DNA from: Streptomyces sp. NRRL F-5126
GTDB lineage: Bacteria; Actinomycetota; Actinomycetes; Streptomycetales; Streptomycetaceae
NCBI RefSeq assembly: GCF_000721265.1
Contig: NZ_JOFZ01000012.1
Span: 496,001 to 560,000 of the forward strand
Direction: 5' to 3'
DNA: 64,000 nucleotides
Shown: piece by piece, positions 16,549 through 25,545 of the stretch
How the letters are laid out: every line of letters starts with the position of its first letter
Numbering within the stretch: position 1 is the stretch's first letter
The notes under the pieces: model-generated
Told to the model about the DNA's origin: nothing
What the model saw: the letters and a program-made list of their open reading frames with translations, nothing else
Database searches by the model: none
Translations under genes and position numbers: made by a program

Positions 16549-16633
16549 CCATGTCCGGGCAGGACATTTGTACTGCCCGTTCGCCAACATCCGCATCTGC
16601 CGCGGGCGCCGCGCCGTCCGTAGCGTCGAGTGC

Positions 16634-17644
16634 ATGAGAAATGGAGCGCTGACAGCGCTGACCGCGCGCACGGCACCGCCGGATCCGGCGGATCCGACGG
16701 ATCCGGCGACGAGCGGCTCCCCCGCCGTGTGCTTCGAGCAGGTGCACAAGTCGTTCGGCAGGGTACGGGCCGTCGCCGGCGTCGACCTGTCGGTGGCGCG
16801 CGGTGAGACGGTTGCGCTGCTCGGCCGCAACGGCGCGGGCAAGTCGACGGCCGTCGGCCTGCTGCTCGGGCTCGATGAACCTGACGCGGGGACGGTGCGC
16901 CTCTTCGGCGGCCCGCCGTCGCGCGCGGTCGCCGCCGGGCGGGTGGGCGCCATGCTGCAGGACGGCCGGGCGGTACGGCGCGTGACCGTACGGGAGCTGG
17001 TGTCGTTCGTGGCCGCCGCGTTCCCGCACCCGCTGCCGGTTGCGGAGACGATCGGGTTGGCAGGGCTCACCGGGCTTGAGGACCGGCGCGTCGACCGGCT
17101 CTCCGGCGGCCAGGTGCAGCGCGTGCGGTTCGCCGTCGCACTCGCCGGCGGCCCCGAGCTGGTCGTACTCGACGAGCCGACGGCGGCGCTCGACGTGGAG
17201 GCGCGGCGCGCGTTCTGGGCGTCGATGCGTACGTACGCGGGCCGGGGCAACACCGTGCTGTTCTCCACACACCACCTGGAGGAGGCCGACGCCTACGCGG
17301 ACCGGATCCTCGTGCTCGACCGCGGCGAGATCGTCGCGGACGGCACGGGCGAACGGCTGCGCGAGGCCGCGGGCGGCCGCCTGGTCGCCTTCGACCTGGC
17401 GGGCGGGGACGCCGCCGGGCTGCGGCTGCTGCCCGGCGTGCGGGACGTGGACGTGCGGGCGGGACGCGCGTATCTGCGCACGGACGACGCGGACGCGACG
17501 GTGGTGGCGCTCGCGGGGCTCGGCAGGGTGCGGGACATCGAGGTCACCCGCGCCACGCTCGAGGACGCCTTCCTCGCCCTGACACGGCGGCACGACGAGC
17601 ACCTGGGCGAACACCTGGGCAAGCACCTGGAGGAGACGTCATGA
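16634..17644 (+). CDS. ABC transporter ATP-binding protein (DrrA-like exporter)
   Basis: The 336-residue ATPase has Walker A LLGRNGAGKSTAV, Q-loop MLQDGRAVR, signature LSGGQVQRVRFAVAL, Walker B ELVVLDEPTAALDV and the switch His in VLFSTHHLEEAD. It belongs to the ABC-2 exporter class. An N-terminal tail contains a nine-base repeat coding DPADPTDPA. The gene overlaps the permease gene by ATGA and heads a transporter plus two-component operon, a layout typical of self-protection or lipid-stress exporters. The start ATG 16634 is the first credible one after the terminator; substrate unknown. Confidence 0.92.
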   Translation: MRNGALTALTARTAPPDPADPTDPATSGSPAVCFEQVHKSFGRVRAVAGVDLSVARGETVALLGRNGAGKSTAVGLLLGLDEPDAGTVRLFGGPPSRAVAAGRVGAMLQDGRAVRRVTVRELVSFVAAAFPHPLPVAETIGLAGLTGLEDRRVDRLSGGQVQRVRFAVALAGGPELVVLDEPTAALDVEARRAFWASMRTYAGRGNTVLFSTHHLEEADAYADRILVLDRGEIVADGTGERLREAAGGRLVAFDLAGGDAAGLRLLPGVRDVDVRAGRAYLRTDDADATVVALAGLGRVRDIEVTRATLEDAFLALTRRHDEHLGEHLGKHLEETS

Positions 17645-18375
17645 TCGGCCGGTATGTGCGCCTCGAAGTACGGCGTGCCCTGCGCGACCCCGGGTTCATC
17701 GTCTTCGGCGCGGGGATGCCCGTGGTGATGTACCTGCTGTTCACCAACATCGGCCAGGGCGCGAACCCGGACGGCGACGCCTGGAAGGTCACCTCGATGG
17801 TCGGGATGGCCGCCTACGGGGCGCTGGGTGCCGCCGTCGGCACGGGGACGGGCATCGCCGAGGACAAGCAGCTCGGCTGGCTGCACCAGTTGCGAATCAC
17901 ACCGATAAGGCCGCGTGACGTGGTGCTCGGCAGGGCGCTGGCCGGATCGGTGACGGTGCTGCCCAGCCTGCTGCTGGTGCTCGCCGCGGGCGCACTGGTC
18001 AACGGTGTGCGGCTGGATGCGTGGCAGTGGCCCGCGCTGGTGGGTCTGATGTGGCTCGGAGCACTGCCGTTCACACTGTTCGGCATCGGCAACGGCTACC
18101 GCCTGTCGGCGCAGACGACGGGCGTGCTGAACATCGGCTGCCTGGTGGGTCTCGCCGTGATCGGCGGGCTGTGGTTCCCCGTCGGCCTGTTCCCGCACTG
18201 GTTGCGCGTGATCGCCGAGTTCACACCGGCGAACCGGTTCGCCGCGCTCGGCTGGTCGACCACGGCGGGCGGGGCGCCGACGGCGGCGACGGTGGCGGTG
18301 TTGCTCGGATGGCTCGCGCTGAGCGGTTCGTACGCTGTGGTCTCGTACCGCAGGGCTGCGAGGACGGCGACATGA
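17641..18375 (+). CDS. ABC-2 type transporter permease
   Basis: The 244-residue membrane protein has about six hydrophobic segments, including FIVFGAGMPVVMYLLFTNIG, TVLPSLLLVLAAGALV, WPALVGLMWLGALPFTLFGI and GVLNIGCLVGLAVIGGLWF, and the loop GWLHQLRITPIRPRDVVLGR typical of ABC-2 permeases. It pairs with the ATPase immediately upstream (ATGA overlap) and overlaps the kinase gene downstream in the same way, so all three are translationally coupled. It forms the membrane channel of the exporter. Confidence 0.92.
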   Translation: MIGRYVRLEVRRALRDPGFIVFGAGMPVVMYLLFTNIGQGANPDGDAWKVTSMVGMAAYGALGAAVGTGTGIAEDKQLGWLHQLRITPIRPRDVVLGRALAGSVTVLPSLLLVLAAGALVNGVRLDAWQWPALVGLMWLGALPFTLFGIGNGYRLSAQTTGVLNIGCLVGLAVIGGLWFPVGLFPHWLRVIAEFTPANRFAALGWSTTAGGAPTAATVAVLLGWLALSGSYAVVSYRRAARTAT

Positions 18376-19754
18376 CGGACGACGAACAGGACGTGCAGGC
18401 CGTGCACGGCGTGCAGGGCGCACACGAGGACGAGGCGCCGGCGGCGAACGGGAAGCGCCGGCGGGAGCCGCTGGTGCTGCGGGACTTCCCGGTGCCGCCG
18501 TTCCGTACGCCGTCGTGGCTGCGTGCGCGCGCGGGCGCCGATCGGAAGGGTCGGAAGGGGAAGCGGGAGCCGGAGTCGGCTGCGGCGGTTCCGCCCGGCG
18601 CGGACGACCCGTCCGGCTGCGGCGAGGGCCGGCGGCACCTGCGCAGGCCGGGACCGCCGAACGGCTTCACGATGATGCCCTGGCTGCTGCTCGGCCTCGG
18701 CTCGTTCTCCAACATCGTGCAGGGCAAGACACCGGACCCGTGGATCGGCGTACTCGGCCTGCTCGTCTTCAACTCCCTCTACGTCTCCGTGGTGTTCAGG
18801 TCGTTCGTGCCGGGGAAGCGCGACAGCCCGCAGGTCCGCTGGATGGTCCTGGTGATGGGCCTGATGACGTTCGCGCTCGCGGGCTTCTACGGCGGTTCGT
18901 GGCTGCTGTTCCTGCCGCTGTTCGGTCTGGCCTGCGGCACGGTGCTGCGTGGCAGGTGGCTGGGGTGGGGCGCGCTCCTGCTCGGCTGCGCGACAGCCGC
19001 GATCGCCGCGTACCACGAGGGCTGGACCGCGGTGCCGATCGCCTACGGGTCGGCCATCTCGATGATGGTGACGGCGGCGATCCTCACGCTGTCGGAAACG
19101 GTCATGCAACTGCGGGCGACGCGCCAGGAGCTGGCGCGTTCGGCGGTGGAGCAGGAGCGGCTGCGCTTCTCGCGCGACCTGCACGACCTGCTGGGCCACA
19201 CGCTGTCCGTGATCGTCGTCAAGGCGGAGGCGGCGCGCAGGCTGGCCCCCGTGCGGCTGGACGCGGCGCTGACGCAGGTGGCGGACATCGAGTCCGTCGG
19301 CAGGCAGGCGCTGACGGAGGTGCGGGAGGCGGTGACCGGGTACCGCGAGGGCAGCCTCGCGGCGGACCTGGACAGGGCGCGCTCCGCGCTGGACGCGGCG
19401 GGCGTGGAGACGGTCGTGCGGCAGTCGGGCCCGCCGCTGGATCCGGCGACGGAGGCGCTGCTCGGCTGGGTGGTCCGCGAGGCGGTGACGAACGTGGTGC
19501 GGCACAGCGGCGCGGGCCGCTGCGAGATCGAGGTGCAGTCGACGGACCGGCGCGTACGGGCGAGCGTCTCGGACGACGGCGTGGGTGTCCACGCCGACCT
19601 GGTGGCCTCGTCGACGGGAACGGGCCTCAAGGGCCTGCGGGAACGGATCGCGGCGGCGGGAGGCGCCCTGGAGACGGACGGGAGTGCCCCGGGCTTCCGC
19701 GTCACGGCGACGCTCCCGTCGGGCGACGGCGTTCGCACGCGGCGCCGAGCGTGA
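18372..19754 (+). CDS. NarL-family sensor histidine kinase (DesK-like)
   Basis: The 460-residue kinase has a charged cytoplasmic N-terminus (about 1-95), four to five membrane segments (about 98-240), a HisKA_3 dimerisation domain with RFSRDLHDLLGHTLSVIVVK where the His is phosphorylated, and a HATPase_c domain with VVREAVTNVVRHSG and GTGLKGLRERIAAAGG. Membrane-embedded kinases of this type beside ABC-2 exporters usually sense envelope stress or the transported compound. Start ATG 18372 overlaps the permease stop. Its response regulator lies about 750 bases downstream, across a repeat array. Confidence 0.93.
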   Translation: MTDDEQDVQAVHGVQGAHEDEAPAANGKRRREPLVLRDFPVPPFRTPSWLRARAGADRKGRKGKREPESAAAVPPGADDPSGCGEGRRHLRRPGPPNGFTMMPWLLLGLGSFSNIVQGKTPDPWIGVLGLLVFNSLYVSVVFRSFVPGKRDSPQVRWMVLVMGLMTFALAGFYGGSWLLFLPLFGLACGTVLRGRWLGWGALLLGCATAAIAAYHEGWTAVPIAYGSAISMMVTAAILTLSETVMQLRATRQELARSAVEQERLRFSRDLHDLLGHTLSVIVVKAEAARRLAPVRLDAALTQVADIESVGRQALTEVREAVTGYREGSLAADLDRARSALDAAGVETVVRQSGPPLDPATEALLGWVVREAVTNVVRHSGAGRCEIEVQSTDRRVRASVSDDGVGVHADLVASSTGTGLKGLRERIAAAGGALETDGSAPGFRVTATLPSGDGVRTRRRA

Positions 19755-20510
19755 ACGGCCGCGTGCGGGCGGCATCGCGCCGGGTGACGCGGCCCCCTGC
19801 GCGCCCCGCTCGGGCGCGCCACGCAGCCGGACGCCGCAGAACCCGAAGCCGACCCACCGGGCGAAGCCCGGACCGGTGTGCGGCCGGGCTTGCCCGTCAC
19901 GGCGACACTCCCGGGCGCCACCGCACCACGGGGAGAACCGACACGCCACCCCGCACCCGCGGGCCGACATCGGATCCGGGCCCCGCGTATGGCATACGGC
20001 CACGCGCGGAGGCGACAACACAGACGCCGAGCGGCGTCGGGACGGGGCGGCACCGGACCCGGAGCCGCCCCACCGGGCGAAGCCCCGGACCGGGCGGGCA
20101 CGGCCCGGCTTGCCCGTCACGGCGACGCGTGCGGGCCGACATCGGATCCCGGCCCCGCGTATCGGACGCCACCAGTCGCAGAGGCGACAGCACAGACGCC
20201 GGCGCGGTGTCTGGACGGCGCCGAGCCTGCCCGTCGCGGCGGCGCGGCTCCCCGCGCCGGCGCGCCACGGGGAGAACGGACGCGGCACCCGGTCATGAGC
20301 TCAGGCGACGCGGGGCCGTGCGGGGATGCCGCCGATGGGCGCGGAGTTCGCAGCCGGGACGCCAGTCGCCTCAACGGCGACGAACGGCGCGGGGCTTCCT
20401 CGACCGGGACGCCCACGGCACGCACCGCGTGTGCGGGGCGCGGCGGCGTACGCCGTGGCGTGCTGGGCGTCCACGGCAGGGTGCCGGCGCGTGCGCTCTA
20501 CGCTGGGCCC
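19755..20510. repeat. Imperfect direct-repeat array between kinase and regulator genes
   Basis: This 756-base gap interrupts an operon that is normally contiguous. Two copies of a composite unit are visible. Copy A has CACCGGGCGAAGCCC (from 19855), GGCTTGCCCGTCACGGCGAC (19887-19906), GCGGGCCGACATCGGATCC (19959-19977) and GGCGACAACACAGACGCCG (20011-20029). Copy B has the same order at 20071, 20107-20126, 20132-20150 and 20183-20201. A third partial copy (about 20223-20290) repeats CACGGGGAGAAC. The unit shares GTCACGGCGACGCTCCCG with the 3' end of the kinase gene (about 19700-19717). Open frames cross the region but none looks like a conserved protein. Confidence 0.75.
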
Positions 20511-21158
20511 ATGACCGACACCACGGACCGCGGTGCGCAGCCCGCGGCGCCGCCTGTGAGGCTGCTGCTCGCCGAGGACCAGGGCATGATGCGCGGTGCG
20601 CTCGCGCTGCTGCTCGGGATGGAGGACGACATGGAGGTCGTCGCCCAGGTCGCCTCGGGGGACGCCATCGTGCCCGAGGCACTCGCCGCGCGGCCCGATG
20701 TGGCGCTGCTCGACATCGAGTTGCCCGGCCGCAGCGGCCTCGACGCGGCGGCCGACCTGCGGGAGCGGCTGCCGTCGTGCCGGGTCATGATCCTCACGAC
20801 GTTCGGCAGGCCCGGCTACCTGCGCAGGGCGATGGAGGCCGGGGCCGCCGGGTTCCTGGTCAAGGACGGCCCCGTCGAGGAACTCGCCGCGTCGATCCGC
20901 CGGGTGCTCGGCGGCGAGACGGTGGTCGACCCGGGGCTCGCCGCTGCCGCGCTGAGCGCGGGGCCCAATCCGCTGACGGCACGCGAACGGGACGTGCTGG
21001 GCGCGGCCGCCGACGGCGCGACGGTCGCGGACGTCGCGGCCAGGGTGCACCTGTCGGAGTCGACGGTCCGCAACTACCTGTCGTCCGCGATCGGCAAGAC
21101 CGCCACGCGCAACCGCATGGAGGCCGTACGCGCCGCGCGCCGCCAGGGGTGGCTCTGA
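20511..21158 (+). CDS. NarL/LuxR-type response regulator (DesR-like)
   Basis: The 215-residue protein has a receiver domain (about 16-130) with the acidic pair in LLLAEDQGMM, the phospho-acceptor Asp in DVALLDIELPGRSG, Thr in MILTTFGRPGY and the Lys in GFLVKDG. A LuxR-type helix-turn-helix (about 150-212) has LTARERDVLGAAADGATV and VHLSESTVRNYLSSAIGKT. It is the natural partner of the kinase ending at 19754. ATG 20511 is the only start that fits the family; longer frames run into the repeat array. It probably controls the exporter operon. Confidence 0.93.
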   Translation: MTDTTDRGAQPAAPPVRLLLAEDQGMMRGALALLLGMEDDMEVVAQVASGDAIVPEALAARPDVALLDIELPGRSGLDAAADLRERLPSCRVMILTTFGRPGYLRRAMEAGAAGFLVKDGPVEELAASIRRVLGGETVVDPGLAAAALSAGPNPLTARERDVLGAAADGATVADVAARVHLSESTVRNYLSSAIGKTATRNRMEAVRAARRQGWL

Positions 21159-21191
21159 GGCACCCGCGCGCGACGTGAGCCGCACGCGACG

Positions 21192-22691
21192 TCAGCCGCG
21201 CACGGCCTTCTCGCGTGCCGACGGACGGCGGGGCAGCCACACCAGCATGAGCAGGACCGCCGCCACCGACACCCCGCAGCCGATCCTGAAGGCGAGCGCG
21301 TATCCCGCCGTCAGCGCGACCGGATCGGTCCCCCCTCCGCTGCGGGTCGCCGCCGCCGTGGACAGCACGGCGAGCCCGAGCGCACCGCCCATCGTCCTGG
21401 CGGTGTTGACGATGCCGGACACCAGGCCCGCGTCCTGCGGTTCCGCGCTGCCCGTGGCGAGCGCCGCGAGCGGTGTGCCCGCCATGCCGAGGCCCGTCAT
21501 GACGACAACCCCGGGGCCGAGGATCGACGTCGCGTAGCCGCCGTGCGCGCTCAGGCCGGACTGCCACGCGAAGCCGGCCGCCGCGACGACGCCGCCGATC
21601 AGGGCCACTTGGCGCGGGCCGATCCTGTGCATCATCGCGGGCGCGATCTTCGAGCCGAACACGATGCTCAGCGAGCTCGGCACGAGCGCGAGGCCCGCCT
21701 GGAACGGCGTGTAGCCCAGCACGTTCTGGGCGTAGACGGTCATGAAGAACCACACCGCGAAGCTCGTCGCCCCGAAGACGAACATGGCCGCGTTGGCCGC
21801 CGCGACCGCGCGTGTGCGGAAGACCTTCAGCGGCATCAGCGGCTCGCGTGCGCGCGACTCAAGCACCAGGAACGCGGCGAGCAGCACGAGGCCGGCGGCC
21901 AGGGGGACGAGGGTCGCGGCGGCGCCCCAGCCGCTCCGCTCGGTCTGCACGATGCCGTACGACAGGGCGGCGAGCCCCGCCGTCACCAGGACCGCGCCCG
22001 GAAGGTCGAGGCGGCGGCTGCCGCCGCCCCTGCGCTCGGCGAGCCACAGGGCGCCGCCCGTCAGCACGAGCGCGCCCACGGGCACGTTGATGAGCAGCAC
22101 CCAGCGCCAGGACAGCAGGTCGGTCAGCGTGCCGCCGACGAGGCCGCCTGCCGCACCGCCCGCGGCCCCCACCGCGGCCCAGGTGCCGACGGCCCTCACG
22201 CGTGCGGGCCCGGCGGGTACGGCGGAGGTCAGCAGCGTCAGCGTCGCGGGGGCGAGCACGGCCGCGCCGAGACCCTGCACGGCGCGGGCGGCGAGCAGCT
22301 GCCGGCTCTCCTGGGCGAGGCCGCCGGCGAGCGAGGCGAGGGTGAACACGGCGAGGCCGAGCAGGAACGTCCGCTTCTGCCCGAACAGGTCGGCCGCCCG
22401 GCCGCCGAGCAGCATGAAGCCGGCGAAGGCGATCGAGTACGCGTTGAGCACCCACTGCAGACCGCTCTCGCTCATGCCGAGATCCGTCCGCATCGACGGA
22501 AGCGCCACGTTGACCACGGACACGTCGAGGACGACGAGGAACTGGCCGGCGCAGGCGATGAGGATGACCGCCCAGGCCGGGACGGTGCGGGCGCGCTCCC
22601 GGCGTCCCCCGGCGCCGGTGGCGGGCGCGGACGGCGGGACACGTGCCGGGGCGGGCGCCGACGGGGTCGGTTCGGGCGGTGTGGTGGGCAT
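21192..22691 (-). CDS. MFS drug exporter, DHA2 (14-TM, EmrB/QacA-like) family
   Basis: The 499-residue membrane protein begins with a Pro/Ala-rich cytoplasmic tail and then shows the DHA2 signatures: FLVVLDVSVVNVALPSM in helix 1, LQWVLNAYSIAFAGFMLLGG, RAADLFGQKRTFLLGLAVF (motif A region) and LGAAVLAPATLTLL. It has about 14 hydrophobic helices and ends VWLPRRPSAREKAVRG. Members use the proton gradient to expel hydrophobic drugs or antibiotics. ATG 22691 is chosen. The upstream open frame to 23030 is a shadow of the divergent region. No adjacent TetR-type regulator is present. Confidence 0.9.
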   Translation of the reverse strand: MPTTPPEPTPSAPAPARVPPSAPATGAGGRRERARTVPAWAVILIACAGQFLVVLDVSVVNVALPSMRTDLGMSESGLQWVLNAYSIAFAGFMLLGGRAADLFGQKRTFLLGLAVFTLASLAGGLAQESRQLLAARAVQGLGAAVLAPATLTLLTSAVPAGPARVRAVGTWAAVGAAGGAAGGLVGGTLTDLLSWRWVLLINVPVGALVLTGGALWLAERRGGGSRRLDLPGAVLVTAGLAALSYGIVQTERSGWGAAATLVPLAAGLVLLAAFLVLESRAREPLMPLKVFRTRAVAAANAAMFVFGATSFAVWFFMTVYAQNVLGYTPFQAGLALVPSSLSIVFGSKIAPAMMHRIGPRQVALIGGVVAAAGFAWQSGLSAHGGYATSILGPGVVVMTGLGMAGTPLAALATGSAEPQDAGLVSGIVNTARTMGGALGLAVLSTAAATRSGGGTDPVALTAGYALAFRIGCGVSVAAVLLMLVWLPRRPSAREKAVRG

Positions 22692-22962
22692 GGCGTCATG
22701 CTCGCAGGGCGCCCGCGCCCCTGACATCCGATTAACGGCCGAATCAGCTCGGACCTTCGGCCTAGGCGCCTGTGACCGCCACCGGGGTTCCCGGGACTCA
22801 CGCCCGTGCCGGGCGCCCCGGTGGCCGGGGGCCCGGCGCGGCTTGGCACCATGAGCCGCGTGGCCGCCGCCTGCCGGGACACCGGAGCGGCCACCACGGT
22901 CGCCACGAGCGCCAGAACCACCAGGGCCGCCAGGACCACCACCACGGAGCACGGAGCACGTC

Positions 22963-23616
22963 ATGCAAGGGCACGCGCCCACCCCCGCCGAAAAGACGCT
23001 GGACGCCTTCGAGGCGGCCAAGGGGTTCATGCCGCGGGACGAGGGCCTCGCCCTCTACGCGGCGGCCGTCGAGGCGGGGTCGCTCGGGCTGCCGCTGCTC
23101 GAAGTCGGCTCGTACTGCGGGCGTTCGACGCTGCTGCTCGCCGACGCGGCGCGGCGCTCGGGCACCGTCGCGGTGACGGTCGACCACCACCGCGGCAGCG
23201 AGGAGCAGCAGCCCGGCTGGGAGTACCACGACCCGGAGGTGGTGGACCCTGAGCTGGGCGTGATGGACACGCTGCCCACGTTCCGCCGCACCCTGCACCG
23301 TGCCGGCCTGGAGGACCGGGTGATCGCGGTGGTGGGGCGCTCGCCGCAGGTCGCGGCGGTGTGGGGCGGCACGCTCGGGATGGTGTTCGTGGACGGCGGA
23401 CACACGGACGAGCACGCGACGGGCGACTACGAGGGATGGGTGCCGCACCTCGTGCCCGGCGGGCTGCTGGCGATCCACGACGTGTTCCCCGACCCGGCGG
23501 ACGGCGGCCAGGCGCCCTACCGGATCCACCGGCGCGCGCTGGCCTCCGGCGCCTTCGAGGAGACGTCCGTCACGCGTTCCCTGCGCGTACTACGGCGTAT
23601 CGGACAGGGCCTCTGA
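22963..23616 (+). CDS. Class I SAM-dependent methyltransferase (Methyltransf_24 type)
   Basis: The 217-residue protein has a SAM-binding motif LLEVGSYCGRSTLLLADA, the acidic segment VTVDHHRGSEEQQPGW, and the metal/substrate segments MVFVDGGHTDEHATGDYEGW and GGLLAIHDVFPDPADGG. These resemble the TylF/CmcI-like O-methyltransferase group. The substrate is unknown. ATG 22963 follows GGAGCACGGAGCAC. Just upstream (about 22905-22950) the sequence is simple CCACCAC/GGCCGCCAGG-rich and not coding. It is followed 32 bases later by the amidase gene and may be cotranscribed with it. Confidence 0.85.
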   Translation: MQGHAPTPAEKTLDAFEAAKGFMPRDEGLALYAAAVEAGSLGLPLLEVGSYCGRSTLLLADAARRSGTVAVTVDHHRGSEEQQPGWEYHDPEVVDPELGVMDTLPTFRRTLHRAGLEDRVIAVVGRSPQVAAVWGGTLGMVFVDGGHTDEHATGDYEGWVPHLVPGGLLAIHDVFPDPADGGQAPYRIHRRALASGAFEETSVTRSLRVLRRIGQGL

Positions 23617-23648
23617 CGGTGGGCGCGCGCCCCACTACCATCGCGCGG

Positions 23649-24542
23649 GTGTCCCACCACGAGAAGTCGCCGACACCGCACGCCCCTCTGCACGCCCCGG
23701 CGCACGGCCGGCTGCGTGCGGCCGCCCTGGGCGCCGCGCTGGCCGCCGCGTCGTGCGCGCTCGCCGGGTGCCACGGCACCGGGGCCGCGGCCCACGCGGC
23801 CGGCACCGACGACCCCAAGGCGCGCGCCGCCACGCCCTCCGCCACCGCGCCCACGGCCACGGCCCCCGCACGGCCGCTCGCGGGCAAGGTCGTCGCCATA
23901 GACCCGGGGCACAACCCGGACAACCACCTGCACACCGCGCAGATCAACAAGCAGGTGGCGGTGGGCAACGGCCACAAGGAGTGCGACACCACCGGCACGT
24001 CGACCAACGACGGTTACGCGGAGGCCGACTTCACGCTCGACGTGGCGCACCGGCTGCGCACGCTGCTCGAAGAGCAGGGCGCCAAGGTCGTCCTCACCTA
24101 CGACGGCGACCGCCCGTGGGGCCCGTGCGTCACGGAGCGCGCGGAGGCCGGCAACAAGGCGGGGGCCGACGCCGCGCTGTCCATACACGCGGACGGCGCC
24201 CCGGTCGGCAGGCGCGGCTTCCACGTCATCATGCCCGGCCGGGTGGACGAGGGCGGCGCGGACAACGCGGCGATCGTGCGGCCGTCCCGCACGCTCGGCA
24301 AGGACCTCAGGAACGCCTTCCAGCGGGTGACCGGCAGTGCTCGCTCCAACTACATAGGCGGTGGCACCGGGTTGGACACGAGAACGGACCTCGGCGGACT
24401 CAACCTCTCGACGGTCCCGAAGGTCTTCATCGAGTGCGGGAACATGCGCGACCCCAAGGACGCGGCGCTGCTGAAGAGTCCGGCCTGGCGGCAGAAGGCG
24501 GCCCTCGGCATGGCCGAAGGCCTTGAGAAGTACCTGAAGTAG
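23649..24542 (+). CDS. N-acetylmuramoyl-L-alanine amidase (Amidase_3) lipoprotein
   Basis: The 297-residue protein has a signal peptide with lipobox ALAGC (about residue 39), an Ala/Thr/Pro linker, and an Amidase_3 catalytic domain: VVAIDPGHNPDN (first zinc His), GYAEADFTLDVAHRLRTLLE (Glu ligand), ADAALSIHADGAP (second His) and VPKVFIECGNMRDPKDA (catalytic Glu). It cleaves the amide between N-acetylmuramic acid and the stem peptide in the wall, acting outside the membrane. GTG 23649 gives a good signal peptide; GTG 23619 in the same frame is an alternative. It follows the methyltransferase gene closely. Confidence 0.9.
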   Translation: MSHHEKSPTPHAPLHAPAHGRLRAAALGAALAAASCALAGCHGTGAAAHAAGTDDPKARAATPSATAPTATAPARPLAGKVVAIDPGHNPDNHLHTAQINKQVAVGNGHKECDTTGTSTNDGYAEADFTLDVAHRLRTLLEEQGAKVVLTYDGDRPWGPCVTERAEAGNKAGADAALSIHADGAPVGRRGFHVIMPGRVDEGGADNAAIVRPSRTLGKDLRNAFQRVTGSARSNYIGGGTGLDTRTDLGGLNLSTVPKVFIECGNMRDPKDAALLKSPAWRQKAALGMAEGLEKYLK

Positions 24543-24690
24543 CGGCCCGCTGCGCGACGGGGCCTGATCAGGGCCTACGTTCCGGCGGGCGGACGCGCCG
24601 AACGCCGCGAACGGACGGACGATACATTCGTGACCGCACCCGGGGCCACGACCGCCCGCCCCGAAGAGACGACTGACGAAGGACTTTTAC

Positions 24691-25449
24691 GTGAACATCC
24701 GCTCTCTCACTCGAGGCGACGGCGTGGTGATCGGAGCAGCGGTGGTGCTGTTCATCGCGTCGTTCCTCGATGTGGTCTCGGCCAACGGCTTCGGGTCGAA
24801 CGCGTGGAACAACCTCGGTCTCACCATGAGCATGTACGTGGGCGGCGTGATCGGCGCGGCGCTGCTCGTGCTGTCCCGCTCGTCGGCCCAGCCGCGCAAG
24901 GTCATGGGCCTCGACATGCGGCAGTTCGGGGTGGCGTTCACGGTGTTCGCCGCGTGGACGGCGCTGTGGACCTTCATCGACTACACGGACAGGGGCGCGG
25001 GACTCGTCATCGGCCTCATCGCGGCGCTTGTCCTCGCGTTCGGCGCGGTCGCCACCCCGCTGCTGCCCGCGCTGCAGGCGCCGCTCGCGCCCGCGCCGAA
25101 GCCTCAGCCGCAGCAGCCGTACGGGGCCGGTTTCGCCGGCGGCCAGGGGTACGGGTACCCGGGCGGCGGCCAGCAGCCGTACGGGGCGCAGGGCCACGGG
25201 TACGGCGCGCAGGCTGCCGGTGCCGCGCCCGCGACGGGCGGCGGGGCGCCGGAGTTCGCGCCGTTCTGGTTCGCGGTCCCGGTCGCGCGCCCGCTGTACG
25301 GGGAGGACGGCTCGCCGTCCCCGATCGCCGAACTCGCCCCGGGCACCTGGTACCTGGCGGTGGAGCAGCACGGCGCGGGCCTCGTCGCGCAGACGCAGGA
25401 CGGGCGCAGGGGCGTGCTCCAGGACACCACGGGGATCCAGCGCGGCTGA
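24691..25449 (+). CDS. Membrane protein with four TM segments and Gly/Gln/Tyr-rich tail
   Basis: The 252-residue protein has four predicted helices in its first 130 residues (GVVIGAAVVLFIASFLDVV, MSMYVGGVIGAALLVL, FGVAFTVFAAWTALWTFI, GLVIGLIAALVLAFGAVA). A Pro/Gln/Gly/Tyr-rich linker with repeated QQPYGA follows. The C-terminal segment (about 190-250) is a small ordered domain, FWFAVPVARPLYGEDG to LAPGTWYLAVEQHG. Tails of this type occur in actinobacterial membrane proteins of unknown role. GTG 24691 follows GAAGGAC. A hairpin terminator lies 22 bases after the stop. Confidence 0.75.
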   Translation: MNIRSLTRGDGVVIGAAVVLFIASFLDVVSANGFGSNAWNNLGLTMSMYVGGVIGAALLVLSRSSAQPRKVMGLDMRQFGVAFTVFAAWTALWTFIDYTDRGAGLVIGLIAALVLAFGAVATPLLPALQAPLAPAPKPQPQQPYGAGFAGGQGYGYPGGGQQPYGAQGHGYGAQAAGAAPATGGGAPEFAPFWFAVPVARPLYGEDGSPSPIAELAPGTWYLAVEQHGAGLVAQTQDGRRGVLQDTTGIQRG

Positions 25450-25471
25450 GTCTCCCGGGCGCGGTACGCGC

Positions 25472-25506
25472 GTACGGCGGGTCCCCGGCTCAGGGGCCCG
25501 CCGTAC
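25472..25506. terminator. Hairpin terminator between convergent genes
   Basis: Arms GTACGGCGGGTCCCC (25472-25486) and GGGGCCCGCCGTAC (25493-25506) pair with one bulged base around a six-base loop. It lies between convergent genes ending at 25449 and 25546 and can serve both. Confidence 0.75.
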
Positions 25507-25545
25507 TCATGCCATGACGGCGGCGCGCGCTCAATTCCGCGGGAG

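Noticed and set aside
18096..20288. Long minus-strand frame across kinase and repeat array
   Set aside because: Arg/Ala-rich translation without motifs, antisense to the kinase; the array shows no coding bias.
22472..22945. Minus-strand hydrophobic peptide (VVVLAALVVLALVATVVAA)
   Set aside because: Arises from simple CCACCAC/GGCCGCC-rich sequence upstream of the methyltransferase gene and is followed by low-quality sequence overlapping the MFS gene.
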